Shown here: positions 45,601-54,008 of the stretch, in pieces
Numbering within the stretch: position 1 is the first letter of the stretch
How the letters are laid out: every line of letters begins with the position of its first letter
Source of the DNA: Falsiphaeobacter marinintestinus
GTDB taxonomy: Bacteria > Pseudomonadota > Alphaproteobacteria > Rhodobacterales > Rhodobacteraceae
DNA: 64,000 nucleotides
NCBI RefSeq assembly: GCF_007923355.1
Contig: NZ_VOGO01000002.1
Location: 519,145 to 583,144 of the forward strand
Reading direction: 5' to 3'
The notes under the pieces: model-generated
The model's database searches: none
What the model was told of the DNA's origin: nothing
The model's input: the letters and a program-made list of their open reading frames with translations, nothing else
Position numbers and translations under genes: made by a program

Positions 45601-46643
45601 GCCTCATCCTCCTCGAAAGACAGCGCATCCGCGCCAAGCGGTTGCATCATTGCGTCAACAGCCGCGCGCGGCACATCCATGTCGGCGAACTGCCACTGCG
45701 GATTGCGATCCTTGTCGATGATCTGGGCTCGAATGCCTTCCAGAAAATCGCCATGTTCCATCGCCCGCCAGATATAACGGTATTCCAACCCCAAAGCGGC
45801 CCGGATGGTATTGGGTTCCTGCGCCATCAGGGTTTGCAACGCGATTGCGCACGCCATGGATAGCGGGCTGTTGCGCCCAAGGGCGGCAAGGGATTTCTGT
45901 GAAAATTCAGTCTCTTCCGACCTCAAGCTGTCCAGAATTTCGCCCAGCGTTTTGCCTGCGAAATGCCGATCGATCTCGGGTTGCAGTGCAGTCAACTGCG
46001 ACGGTGGCAAGGGTTGTGCGTGGCTTTCAACCAGACCCGCATCGCCCGAGGCTTCGAGCAGTTGGATCAGATCCGTCCACGTCTCTTCTGGTATGAACCA
46101 ATCCGCAAATCCGGCCAGAACCGCACCGCCTGCTTTTACCCGCGTCCCCGTCAGACCCAGATACACCCCCAGTTTTCCCGGAGCATTAGCCAGAATATAT
46201 GTCCCACCAACATCCGGAACCAGCCCGATGCCGCATTCCGGCATGGCAATCTGAGAGCTTTCGCCAACCACCCGGTGCGAACACAAACACCCAATGCCGA
46301 CACCGCCCCCCATGGTAAACCCCTGCATTAAACTGATGGTCGGTTTCGGGTATTCCTTGAGATAGGCATTCAACCGGTATTCATCGCGCCAGAACTGACG
46401 GCCAAAGCCGAAATCCCCGGCCTTTCCAGTCTCATACAGCTTGGCGATATCACCCCCGGCGCAAAACGCCTTGTCGCCGGCGGCATCGAAAATCACCAGA
46501 TCGACATCGTCATCCTCTCGCCAGTTTCGCAGGGCGGTTTCAATGGCCAGCAGCATGTCATAGGTCAGCGCGTTCAACGCCTGGGGCCGGGTCAGGGTAA
46601 TCCGCCCGGCGCGGCCCGTGGTGTGGATCTCGATCTCAGGCAA
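45597..46643 (-). CDS. 3-hydroxyisobutyryl-CoA hydrolase (enoyl-CoA hydratase family)
   Basis: A 348-residue crotonase-fold protein. RITLTRPQALNALTYDMLLA, AFCAGGDIAKLYETGKAGDF and TMGGGVGIGCLCSHRVVGE are the 3-hydroxyisobutyryl-CoA hydrolase signatures, with Glu in the MPECGIGLVPDVGGTYIL loop. It frees 3-hydroxyisobutyrate in valine breakdown. I start at TTG 46643 (LPEIEIHTTGRAG) behind GGGAGCGGG, which overlaps the upstream stop by 8 bases; starting at 46760 would place 39 extra residues inside the upstream gene, which has no precedent. Confidence 0.88.
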   Translation of the reverse strand: MPEIEIHTTGRAGRITLTRPQALNALTYDMLLAIETALRNWREDDDVDLVIFDAAGDKAFCAGGDIAKLYETGKAGDFGFGRQFWRDEYRLNAYLKEYPKPTISLMQGFTMGGGVGIGCLCSHRVVGESSQIAMPECGIGLVPDVGGTYILANAPGKLGVYLGLTGTRVKAGGAVLAGFADWFIPEETWTDLIQLLEASGDAGLVESHAQPLPPSQLTALQPEIDRHFAGKTLGEILDSLRSEETEFSQKSLAALGRNSPLSMACAIALQTLMAQEPNTIRAALGLEYRYIWRAMEHGDFLEGIRAQIIDKDRNPQWQFADMDVPRAAVDAMMQPLGADALSFEEDEA

Positions 46644-47034
46644 ATTCCCGCTCCCAGTTAGAAAGTCGGCGTTGAGTTTTTTCCAGGAAGGTCTGTGCCT
46701 TTTCCGGTCTACCAAAAACTGCAAGCAAGCCAGCAATGTACCCTTCGAAAAAGTCGCCATAGATCCTAAGAACGATCGGCGCCGCCAGAATGAAATAGGC
46801 TATAGAAGAAACAACAATGGCCCCTTCGGGAAGGCCGTATCCAGAGAATAGCATGGCAGCACCAAAATCCACGATGACAAGCGGAATGAAAACCCAAACC
46901 ACAAACGCGCTCGACAAAGGGAAACAAAACAGAATATGCGTCGCAATGATCATTTTTGCTTGCCACACCCGTTGTCGAAGGAACGCTCGATAGAGCTGTG
47001 TTGCCGCTAGCTTCCGATACCAGTGACTGATCAT
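46636..47034 (-). CDS. small membrane protein of unknown function inside the valine operon
   Basis: A 132-residue protein with two hydrophobic segments (ATHILFCFPLSSAFVVWVFIP and GAIVVSSIAYFILAAPIVLRI) and basic ends. No family is recognised. It overlaps the acyl-CoA dehydrogenase stop by ATGA and the hydrolase TTG start by 8 bases, so it should be translated with the valine genes. Such a gene is not a standard member of that pathway. It could be an accidental insertion or a membrane partner or transport accessory. Confidence 0.75.
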   Translation of the reverse strand: MISHWYRKLAATQLYRAFLRQRVWQAKMIIATHILFCFPLSSAFVVWVFIPLVIVDFGAAMLFSGYGLPEGAIVVSSIAYFILAAPIVLRIYGDFFEGYIAGLLAVFGRPEKAQTFLEKTQRRLSNWEREFA

Positions 47035-48173
47035 TGATTTGCCAACATGTTCCTTGCCACGATCACACGCATAATCTCGTTCGTGCCTTCCAGGATCTGA
47101 TGCACCCGAAGGTCACGCACCAGTTTTTCGATCCCATAGTCTGACAAATATCCATATCCGCCATGCAGCTGCAGACACTGATCCACCACGTTCGATCCGG
47201 CCTCGGTCACGAATTTCTTGGCCATGGCGCAGAACTTGGTCGCGTCGGGCGCGCCCGTGTCCAGCTTCCACGCGGCTTGCCGCAGGAAGGTGCGCGCTGC
47301 CTGAAGCTCGATCTCCATATCTGCCAGACGGAACTGCAGTGCCTGAAACTGATCAATGCTCTGACCAAACGCCTTGCGCTCGGACATATATTGCAGTGTG
47401 GCATTCAACGCGGTTTGCGCGGCACCCAGCGAACAGGACGAAATGTTCAGCCGTCCGCCATCCAGACCCTTCATCGCGTATTTGAACCCGTCGCCTTCGG
47501 TGCCCACCAGATTGCCTGACGGAATCTTGCAATCGTCAAACTGGACCTGAGCGGTCGGTTGGCTGCGCCACCCCATCTTTTCTTCCAACGCCCCAAAGCT
47601 GAGCCCTGGCGTGCCGTCCTCGACATAGACGGTCGAAACGCCTTTCGGGCCGTCCTGACCCGTGCGCACCATGCAGACGTAAGCGTCAGAATACCCGCCG
47701 CCCGAAATGAACGCCTTGGTGCCGTTCAGCGTATAGCCTTCGTTGGTACGCTCGGCGCGGGTTTTCAGCGCGGCTGCGTCTGAGCCTGAACCGGGTTCTG
47801 TCAGGCAATAGCTGAGCACCGTGTTCAGTGACAGGATGTCCGGCATGATCCGCGCCTTCATCTCGTCGCTGGCAAAGCTGTCGAGCATCTTGGCGCACAT
47901 GTTGTGGATCGACAGGAACGCCGCCACCGAAGGGCAGGCCATGCTGAGCGCTTCAAACACCAGCGTAGCGTCAAGGCGCGACAGCCCCGATCCGCCACCG
48001 TCTTCCGACACATACAGCGCGCCAAAGCCAAGTTCGCCGACCTTCGGCCACAGATCTTTGGGGATCGTGCCGTCAGACTCCCACGTGCGGGCGAAGGGCG
48101 CGATATGCTCCTGCCCAAAGGCGTACGCCATATCAAAAATGGCGGTTTGTTCCTCGGTCAGTGCGAAGTCCAT
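47031..48173 (-). CDS. acyl-CoA dehydrogenase, probably isobutyryl-CoA
   Basis: A 380-residue acyl-CoA dehydrogenase: EEQTAIFDMAYAFGQEHIAP, AYCLTE-type loop SYCLTEPGSGSDAAALKTRA, the catalytic Glu region LQLHGGYGYLSDYGIEKL and IHQILEGTNEIMRVIVARNM. The context with 3-hydroxyisobutyryl-CoA hydrolase and mmsB makes isobutyryl-CoA the likely substrate. It opens the operon and its stop overlaps the next start. A TetR-like AACG-GT-CGTT core sits 32 bp before the start, and a 23-bp palindrome lies further up. Confidence 0.88.
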   Translation of the reverse strand: MDFALTEEQTAIFDMAYAFGQEHIAPFARTWESDGTIPKDLWPKVGELGFGALYVSEDGGGSGLSRLDATLVFEALSMACPSVAAFLSIHNMCAKMLDSFASDEMKARIMPDILSLNTVLSYCLTEPGSGSDAAALKTRAERTNEGYTLNGTKAFISGGGYSDAYVCMVRTGQDGPKGVSTVYVEDGTPGLSFGALEEKMGWRSQPTAQVQFDDCKIPSGNLVGTEGDGFKYAMKGLDGGRLNISSCSLGAAQTALNATLQYMSERKAFGQSIDQFQALQFRLADMEIELQAARTFLRQAAWKLDTGAPDATKFCAMAKKFVTEAGSNVVDQCLQLHGGYGYLSDYGIEKLVRDLRVHQILEGTNEIMRVIVARNMLANQ

Positions 48174-48204
48174 GGCACGCTCCCCTTCGTCGCATGGTTT
48201 ATTG

Positions 48205-48214
48205 AACGGTCGTT
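48205..48214. promoter_or_regulatory. candidate TetR-type operator before the valine operon
   Basis: AACG-GT-CGTT, a short perfect dyad within the imperfect TTATTGAACGGTCGTTTTAT, 32 bp before the acyl-CoA dehydrogenase start. TetR-family regulators of acyl-CoA catabolism often use AACG/CGTT cores. Confidence 0.4.
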
Positions 48215-48298
48215 TTATTAATAACCCCGGAGGCCCGATCCGCTCAAGTGATTTTGCCGCAAATCAGGCTTGCAGGATTACAGGTATCACGGCGGCCC

Positions 48299-48321
48299 GA
48301 AAAAATTCGTCGAATTTTTTC
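48299..48321. repeat. AT-rich 23-bp palindrome between the ybdK-like and acyl-CoA dehydrogenase genes
   Basis: GAAAAAATTCG (48299-48309), T, CGAATTTTTTC (48311-48321): perfect 11-bp arms with one central base. It stands out in GC-rich DNA. It lies 7 bp past the stop of the ligase gene and about 125 bp from the next start, so it may be an operator, not a hairpin terminator, since its loop is too short. Confidence 0.6.
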
Positions 48322-48327
48322 CCGTAC

Positions 48328-49443
48328 TCACAGGTCAGCGTGGAACTCTTCGATCAGATGGGTGACCACTGCTCGCCCTGCATCCTCACCGGCGGCCACG
48401 GCGTCGGCATGGACCCAGCGCTGGCGGGTGGCGCTGGTGCCGGTTTCGGCAATCTGTCGAAGCAGGGCGATTTCTTCCATCGATCCAAGCGCTTCGGTAT
48501 CTTCGGCCAGCATCCCGATCAGTTCGTCCATTAGCTGAGTCACGGGTTTGATCTGCATCGATCCGAAATCGATCAGCCCTTCGCCCACGCCGTATCTTTG
48601 CGCGCGCCAGCGGTTTTCCGAGATCAGGAACCGGTCATATTGCCGCCAGCGCAGGTTGCGTTCACGCAGGCGCATCAGCATCCTGATCAGCGCCTGCACA
48701 AGTGCCGCCAGCGCCAGCGTGTGCTCCAGCCGGGGCGACACATCCATGATCCGGGTTTCCAGCGTCGGAAAGGTGTGGGACGGGCGCAGATCCCACCAGA
48801 TCTTGGTGGTGTCCTCGATCACGCCTAAATCGATCAGGGCACCTGTTGTGCGCTGATATTCATCCCAGCTGGAAAACGCCGGGGGCAGGCCAGTGCGGGG
48901 CAGGTTGTCAAAGATCGTCAACCGGTATGAGGCAAGTTTGGTATCCTCGCCATTCCAGAAGGGCGACGACGACGACAAGGCCAAAAGATGGGGCAGGAAA
49001 TAGCACAGCTGTGGCATCAGATCAATGCGGCGGGCGTTGTCTTCGATCCCGACATGCACATGCATGCCGCAGATCAGCATCCGCCGCGCCACGCCACCCA
49101 ACGCATGGTGCAGACTGTCATAGCGTTCCTTGCGGGTGTGGTGCTGGGTTTTCCAGTTGGCGAATGGATGGCAACTGACCGCGATGGGTGACAGATTGTA
49201 TTCGGCGGCCCGTTTCGACACCGCCGACCTCAACCGTTTCAGATCGTCGCGCGCATCGCCGATTGTTGCACAGACGCGGGTGCCGACCTCAATCTGGCAT
49301 TGCAGAAATTCCGGGCTGACCTGACCTTGCATGTCAGCCTGACAGGCCTCCATCATCGCGTCCGGGGCCACCGCCAGATCCAGCGAGTCACGATCGACCA
49401 GCAGGTATTCTTCCTCGATCCCTATGGTGTAATCCTGCTGCAT
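48328..49443 (-). CDS. carboxylate-amine ligase, YbdK/GCS2 family
   Basis: A 371-residue glutamate-cysteine-ligase-type enzyme (GCS2 family). [18 protein letters not shown] at the start, [18 protein letters not shown] (metal His), [20 protein letters not shown] and [21 protein letters not shown] are signatures. YbdK proteins show weak glutamate-cysteine ligase activity; the natural reaction is uncertain. Start ATG 49443 behind GGAGGCG. The neighbours do not point to a pathway. Confidence 0.88.
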   Translation of the reverse strand: MQQDYTIGIEEEYLLVDRDSLDLAVAPDAMMEACQADMQGQVSPEFLQCQIEVGTRVCATIGDARDDLKRLRSAVSKRAAEYNLSPIAVSCHPFANWKTQHHTRKERYDSLHHALGGVARRMLICGMHVHVGIEDNARRIDLMPQLCYFLPHLLALSSSSPFWNGEDTKLASYRLTIFDNLPRTGLPPAFSSWDEYQRTTGALIDLGVIEDTTKIWWDLRPSHTFPTLETRIMDVSPRLEHTLALAALVQALIRMLMRLRERNLRWRQYDRFLISENRWRAQRYGVGEGLIDFGSMQIKPVTQLMDELIGMLAEDTEALGSMEEIALLRQIAETGTSATRQRWVHADAVAAGEDAGRAVVTHLIEEFHADL

Positions 49444-49603
49444 GGTCGCCTCCTGTCAGTGATGAGGATCAGTGAACAACCTCGCACGTTGTTTTGCCAA
49501 GGGAAAAGCTGACGCAGGCGGTTGCGCGCGGGGGCTTGGGGGCGCTAAGCAACGCGTAAGAAATGGCGGTCAAATCGACCGTACAGCACAAGGGGCAGGG
49601 GCC

Positions 49604-50449
49604 ATGGCCAAGCGCAGATTTCCTCAGTTGAACGGGCTGCTTGATGAACTGGACGTGCAGATCGTCGACAAAACCGAAATCCGCGACGAACGCGCCCGGC
49701 TGGAAGCGTTCGAGGCCGCCGGCGGGCTGAACGGCCCGGCTTATGCCCTGTCGCCGGGGATGGAAGGCTTCGATATCGCCCCCTTGGTGGCCGATTACAC
49801 CGCCCACAAAAACGCGCTTGAGCGGTTGAAAGACCCGGCCCAGAACGTTACCGGTTATACCCCGGAGAACGGATATTACGACACACCCGATGCGGACGCG
49901 CTGTATCTGATGATCCGCCGCTATGAACCCAGCCAGGTGATCGAGGTCGGATGCGGCAACTCGACCCGCATCACCCGTCAGGCGATCATCGATGGCGGGT
50001 TCGACAGCACGATCACCGCGATTGACCCATATCCCCGCGCCGATATTGCCCATGTGGTGGACCGGTTTGAACAATCCCGGCTGGAATCCGTCGATCCTGC
50101 GCTGTTCTCAGAACTTCAATCCGGCGACGTTCTGTTCATCGACTCCAGCCATCAGGTCCGGATGAGCAACGATGTCGCGCATCTGTTCTGCCGGATCATC
50201 CCTATGCTGGCACCTGGGGTCGTGATTCACGTCCACGACGTGTTCCTGCCCTATGAATACCCCAAGCGGTTCTTCTATGACTGCCCATCCTGGGGCGAGC
50301 AGTACATGCTGCACGCCCTGCTGCAATCAGACGGGTTTGCGATGCTGTGGCCCGGGTATCATCTGCAACAAGACCGGCCCGACGCCGTTGCGGCGCTGCC
50401 GTTTCTGGGGCAGGGGCGGGCACAAAGCTTCTGGGTGCAAAAAAAGTAG
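49604..50449 (+). CDS. class I SAM-dependent methyltransferase
   Basis: A 281-residue protein. QVIEVGCGNSTRITRQAI is AdoMet motif I, DSTITAIDPYPRADIAHVVD is the acidic loop, and LQSGDVLFIDSSHQVRMSND with IHVHDVFLPYEYPKRFFYD looks like the class I family often tied to glycan or secondary-metabolite genes. The N-terminal 80 residues are a helical extension. Start ATG 49604 behind AGGGGCAGGGG; an earlier in-frame start at 49472 has no site. Substrate unknown. Confidence 0.85.
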   Translation: MAKRRFPQLNGLLDELDVQIVDKTEIRDERARLEAFEAAGGLNGPAYALSPGMEGFDIAPLVADYTAHKNALERLKDPAQNVTGYTPENGYYDTPDADALYLMIRRYEPSQVIEVGCGNSTRITRQAIIDGGFDSTITAIDPYPRADIAHVVDRFEQSRLESVDPALFSELQSGDVLFIDSSHQVRMSNDVAHLFCRIIPMLAPGVVIHVHDVFLPYEYPKRFFYDCPSWGEQYMLHALLQSDGFAMLWPGYHLQQDRPDAVAALPFLGQGRAQSFWVQKK

Positions 50450-50470
50450 GCACCGGATGTCGGCGCCTAC
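50439..50470 (-). terminator. intrinsic terminator for the small minus-strand gene
   Basis: On the minus strand GTAGGCGCCG / CGGTGCCTAC, loop ACATC, then seven T. The T-run lies inside the 3-prime end of the convergent methyltransferase gene. Confidence 0.88.
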
Positions 50471-50504
50471 CACATAAATCAAATGAAGTGTCAAAAGGCC
50501 TTGG

Positions 50505-50774
50505 TCAGAAAATAAAGTCGAACCCTTCGGTGAAATTGACCATATCGATGGGGTCCTCAACGGGTTCGTTGCGGGCCGGACCCCGGCCGTCACGGTCGCT
50601 GTCGATCAGTCTCGGCCCGCGTCCGGTGCCGTTGCCAAAGCCGATCTCATCAATGTCACCGCGATTGAGCGGGCCGCGAGGAAGGTTTTGAACGAAGTCC
50701 GGATTTGAAATCAGGTTGCCATCTTCATCCCGGATAAACCGAAATCCCATTTGTCCCAATGCATCTTCTGCCAT
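50505..50774 (-). CDS. small acidic protein, unknown function
   Basis: An 89-residue protein starting MAEDALGQMGFRFIRDEDGN, rich in Asp, Gly, Arg and Asn, with the low-complexity stretch GFGNGTGRGPRLIDSDRDGRG and no signal peptide or membrane segment. A strong GGAAAGG precedes the start and a good terminator follows, so it looks like a real monocistronic gene. No family is recognised. Confidence 0.65.
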   Translation of the reverse strand: MAEDALGQMGFRFIRDEDGNLISNPDFVQNLPRGPLNRGDIDEIGFGNGTGRGPRLIDSDRDGRGPARNEPVEDPIDMVNFTEGFDFIF

Positions 50775-51010
50775 AACTTTTCCTTTCCTGATAAGGATCG
50801 ATCGTCAAACTTTTATTTCTGTGACGGATCGAATTGTAAAAATTGAAACCGCTTTGCTTGGTTTTTTATGTGTAGAACTCTCAGCGGTTGATTCGAAAAT
50901 ACGTCATCAGCCGCCCGGCTTCTGTAATTGAGGTCACAGTGAAGTCAGAAAGATAAGAAGTCGCGTGGGAGGCAACCCGCCTACGCCATACCTGTTGCAG
51001 AATGCCCGGA

Positions 51011-51964
51011 TCACCCCTGCCAGGCTTCTGGTATTGCGTCACCGAAACGATCCCGGCAGAATTCGTATTGAGGTTCAAGCCTGTACAGCAGGGCCTTGCG
51101 CACCTCGGCCGATATGTCGTCCTGGGTTCTGGCCTCATTTATTCGGGCCTCGACCTTTGGCGGGCGATAGTCGACGCCGACAAAACCACACAACCTGCGC
51201 AGCGTTGCCTCTTCGAACAGATCTTCATAGAACAGGTACAACAGGTCGTCGCTGGCAAAGGTCGTGTCCAGGTCACTGACCGTTCCCGCATAATCTGATC
51301 TGATATAAAACGTGTCGGACTCAATTGCGGCTTGCCAGTTGTCCAAGCTTACATTCTCAGGGTTGATGTCGTGGAGATGTCGCAATTGCGACCACATCCG
51401 ATTCACCGGATCCCGCATGACAAAAAGCAGTTTTACCCGGCAACCCTGCGTCGCACAGAATTCCTTTAAATATTCAAATCCGCTGGGTCCAATTACCGCA
51501 TACCCCGGTGTAAGATCGCAAAACGCTTTTGTCTTCTGGCTGCAAAGACGCGCGAAATGGCCAAAATAGGCATTATCGTCATAAATCATCTGCACCCGGT
51601 CGACGCTGGCCTGAAATGCGTCGCCCGCGCGCAGATTGCGGACCGCGCCGCCCTCCTGCTCCATGTAAAAACCCAGCCGTTTCATGGCAAATGCGTCCAT
51701 GTCGCTCATCAAATAGCTTGGAAACTTGATATTGAAGAAATGCAACTCCTTCAGGGGCGACACGACAACATCCTGCATTGATCCGAGATAGGTATAGATC
51801 CAACTACTCGCCGTCCGCATGGCACCAACGCCGATCAGGAACGTCTTGCCACTCAGGTCGTCGTATTTGCGAAGTGGTGGTGATTGCACAGCCAATTTCG
51901 CACATGCTCCCGGGTTGGACTTTGTGACCGACTGCACTCCAGGAAAGCAGGTGTGCGGGCACAA
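51011..51964 (-). CDS. sulfotransferase-family protein
   Basis: About 300 residues of a P-loop sulfotransferase. KTFLIGVGAMRTASSWIYTYL is the 5-prime-phosphosulfate loop; CRVKLLFVMRDPVNRMWSQL is the 3-prime-phosphate motif with Arg and Ser; LYLFYEDLFEEATLRRLC fits the family C-terminal half. It would move sulfate from PAPS to a glycan or small molecule. The start is uncertain: 51964 is a TTG without a clear ribosome site, and two GTGs (codons 11 and 27) are possible. The region is AT-richer than its surroundings. Confidence 0.78.
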   Translation of the reverse strand: MCPHTCFPGVQSVTKSNPGACAKLAVQSPPLRKYDDLSGKTFLIGVGAMRTASSWIYTYLGSMQDVVVSPLKELHFFNIKFPSYLMSDMDAFAMKRLGFYMEQEGGAVRNLRAGDAFQASVDRVQMIYDDNAYFGHFARLCSQKTKAFCDLTPGYAVIGPSGFEYLKEFCATQGCRVKLLFVMRDPVNRMWSQLRHLHDINPENVSLDNWQAAIESDTFYIRSDYAGTVSDLDTTFASDDLLYLFYEDLFEEATLRRLCGFVGVDYRPPKVEARINEARTQDDISAEVRKALLYRLEPQYEFCRDRFGDAIPEAWQG

Positions 51965-52214
51965 AGGTAGCGTCAGGAATATGTTTTCCAGCTAGCACAG
52001 CCCGGCCATTTTCTCAAGCGTCCGACATATCGCCCAAGCCCAGCGAGATATGCAGACGGATCAGCAACCCGGCAAATCTATCTCTTCCGGAGGCCGCAAA
52101 ATCAGCGAAACCGGGCAAGAGGCCACAATTTTGTCCCAAATCACCGTTAACATTTTCCGAAAACCAAAGCGTCCGCGATCAAGCCGGGCGAGATAATGAG
52201 CAGGACAGTCACAC

Positions 52215-52685
52215 ATGAAACGTGCGTTTAGCGCAGCCTTTGCTGCCATCGTTGCCGGGCTTGTGGCCCTTCCGGCGCAGGCCGGTCCGGACCGTCTGGC
52301 GTTCCTGATCGGATCGCACCACGTCGGGGCGACACGCGATTTTGAAGAGATCAATCCCGGCGTTTTTGCGATCTGGGAACAGGCAATGTTGAAAAACAGC
52401 CTTGATATCGGAGTCGGCGCCTATCGCAACAGCTATGGCGGCGCCTCTGTGACCGTGACAACGGCCCTTCCGATCGTCCGAAACGACGACTGGGGGTTCG
52501 ACCTGTTCGGGGCCATGGCGCTTTATCCCGGGGACGGGGATGAGTTCAGCCATTCCATGGGCGATGTGGTTCCGCTCATCGGTGCGCAGGCACGATACAA
52601 AAACCTGTTCATACAAGCGATCCCTGCCAGCGGCAGCGGAACGGACGCGGTGCTGAGCTTTGGTCTGACGTTCCGACTGAACTAA
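52215..52685 (+). CDS. secreted protein, probable small outer-membrane-barrel type, unknown
   Basis: A 156-residue protein with a Sec signal peptide (SAAFAAIVAGLVALPAQA) and a beta-rich mature part (GVFAIWEQAMLKNSLDIGVG, GASVTVTTALPIV, LFIQAIPASGSG) ending in Phe-rich LSFGLTFRLN, a C-terminal Phe-containing strand as in outer-membrane barrels. It is too short to name. Its 3-prime end is 16 bp from the convergent L,D-transpeptidase gene. Confidence 0.6.
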   Translation: MKRAFSAAFAAIVAGLVALPAQAGPDRLAFLIGSHHVGATRDFEEINPGVFAIWEQAMLKNSLDIGVGAYRNSYGGASVTVTTALPIVRNDDWGFDLFGAMALYPGDGDEFSHSMGDVVPLIGAQARYKNLFIQAIPASGSGTDAVLSFGLTFRLN

Positions 52686-52701
52686 GACCGGGCAGGGTGC
52701 G

Positions 52702-53301
52702 TCAGACCAGACGCACCTGTGTTCCGATCTGAACCAGCGGATACAGAATTTCGACATGCTGATTGTACAGACCGATGCACCCTGACGAACTTTGACGTCC
52801 GATCTTGCGCGTATCATGGGTGCCATGCACCAGATACGCCGGCCAGCCCAGATACATCGCGCGCGTGCCCAGCGGGTTGCCAGCGCCACCTTCCATATAG
52901 TCAGGCAAGGTCGGATCGCGTTCGCGCATCGACGCTGTCGGTGTCCAACGCGGGTTTTCGGCCTTGCGCACGACTGTGGTATAGCCGCGCTTGGTCAGTT
53001 CTTCGCTCATCGGAACCGATGACGGGAACAGCTTGTACGTCTCACCATCCGGGCCCCAGTAATGCACGGCACGGCTGGTGATATCGGCCAACAGGCAACC
53101 GGTCCCCAGCTCGTCGAAATGATCCGACCAATGCTGTTGGGCAAAGGATGAAATGTTGCGCCGCACGGGGACTTCGGTGCTGATCGCATCTTCTTCCTGC
53201 GGGAAGGCGTCCTGCGACTGGGCGCGCAAAAGGGTCGGGGTTGCCAAAGTGGCGGCTGCGCCAAACAGGGCGCCACGGCGGGTGATCTTGCTGTGGGACA
53301 T
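52702..53301 (-). CDS. L,D-transpeptidase (YkuD family), Tat-type signal
   Basis: A 199-residue YkuD-family enzyme. Its N-terminus (KITRRGALFGAAATLATPTL) is a twin-arginine signal, so it is exported folded. The catalytic block is HGTHDTRKIGRQSSSGCIGL, with the nucleophile Cys in SSGCIGL in place of the usual SHGCIRL. It cross-links peptidoglycan or attaches proteins. Start ATG 53301 behind GAGG; the ATG 53319 has none. Divergent from the DsrE-like gene across 190 bp that hold two regulatory dyads. Confidence 0.88.
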   Translation of the reverse strand: MSHSKITRRGALFGAAATLATPTLLRAQSQDAFPQEEDAISTEVPVRRNISSFAQQHWSDHFDELGTGCLLADITSRAVHYWGPDGETYKLFPSSVPMSEELTKRGYTTVVRKAENPRWTPTASMRERDPTLPDYMEGGAGNPLGTRAMYLGWPAYLVHGTHDTRKIGRQSSSGCIGLYNQHVEILYPLVQIGTQVRLV

Positions 53302-53403
53302 TGCTTTTCGCCTCATCACTAATTTTTCTTCGGTTTAAGCAAATTCGGGGGGGCAATCCAATGACTTTTCCGTCAATGGGCGACATGTTGCGGCCAGTGA
53401 GTC

Positions 53404-53425
53404 AACCTTCCAGCGCTGGAAGGTT
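53404..53425. promoter_or_regulatory. 22-bp perfect palindrome, MerR-type operator candidate
   Basis: AACCTTCCAGC / GCTGGAAGGTT, 11-bp arms with no spacer. The CCTTCC-N6-GGAAGG core resembles copper-responsive MerR (CueR/HmrR) operators, which have N7 in the E. coli copA site. It abuts the Fnr box and serves the divergent region between L,D-transpeptidase and DsrE-like genes. Confidence 0.5.
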
Positions 53426-53438
53426 TGATTTGCATCAA
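53425..53438 (+). promoter_or_regulatory. Fnr/FnrL-type box before the DsrE-like gene
   Basis: TTGAT-TTGC-ATCAA, an exact match to the Fnr consensus TTGAT-N4-ATCAA, 53 bp before the start codon. It suggests low-oxygen control. Confidence 0.85.
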
Positions 53439-53491
53439 GTACAGAAAATGGAATGTGTTCTACGACGGGGATCTCAACACAGGAGAGATCA

Positions 53492-53953
53492 ATGAAAGCC
53501 CGTTTCTTTGTCTACATAGTCGCCGCAACGCTTGCGATTCTGTCCACTGTCGCACCCCAGGGTGCGCAAGCCGATGACGACGCGCCGCGTGGTTTGTTTG
53601 TGAACCTGACGACCGATGATACCTGGGCTGCTGCAAAGGCAATCATGTTCGCGCATCAGAAATCTCTGAAGAACGGGCATGACACGGCGATCTGGATGAA
53701 CGTGCGGGCCGTGTATCTGGCCGACACAAAACGGCCCAGCCACGTGCATGGCCTGATGGCCAAGCAGGGAACCTCGATCCAGGATATGTTGAAAGCCTTC
53801 ATGGCGGATGGCGGCACAGTCATCATGTGCGGCGCGTGCTCCAAGGCCGCTGGGCTGACCAAGGCAGATTACATCGCCGGAGTTGAAATGGGCAGTTGGC
53901 CGCTGATTGAAAGCTGGTTGTTCCGGGACGGAATGCAGACCCTGTCCTGGTAA
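53492..53953 (+). CDS. secreted DsrE-family protein
   Basis: A 153-residue protein with a signal peptide (VYIVAATLAILSTVAPQGAQA) and a DsrE-like fold: GLFVNLTTDDTWAAAKAIMFA, then DTAIWMNVRAVYLAD and GTVIMCGACSKAAGLTKADY with a C-G-A-C pair. DsrE proteins carry sulfur on Cys; exported ones of this type are found with anaerobic and copper/sulfur genes. Start ATG 53492 behind AGGAG. The Fnr box and a MerR-like palindrome just upstream suggest redox- or metal-linked control. Confidence 0.83.
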   Translation: MKARFFVYIVAATLAILSTVAPQGAQADDDAPRGLFVNLTTDDTWAAAKAIMFAHQKSLKNGHDTAIWMNVRAVYLADTKRPSHVHGLMAKQGTSIQDMLKAFMADGGTVIMCGACSKAAGLTKADYIAGVEMGSWPLIESWLFRDGMQTLSW

Positions 53954-54008
53954 GACAGCCCAGCACGCGGCCCCTGGGACAGATCTGGCAGATCCAACGG
54001 GGGTCGCG

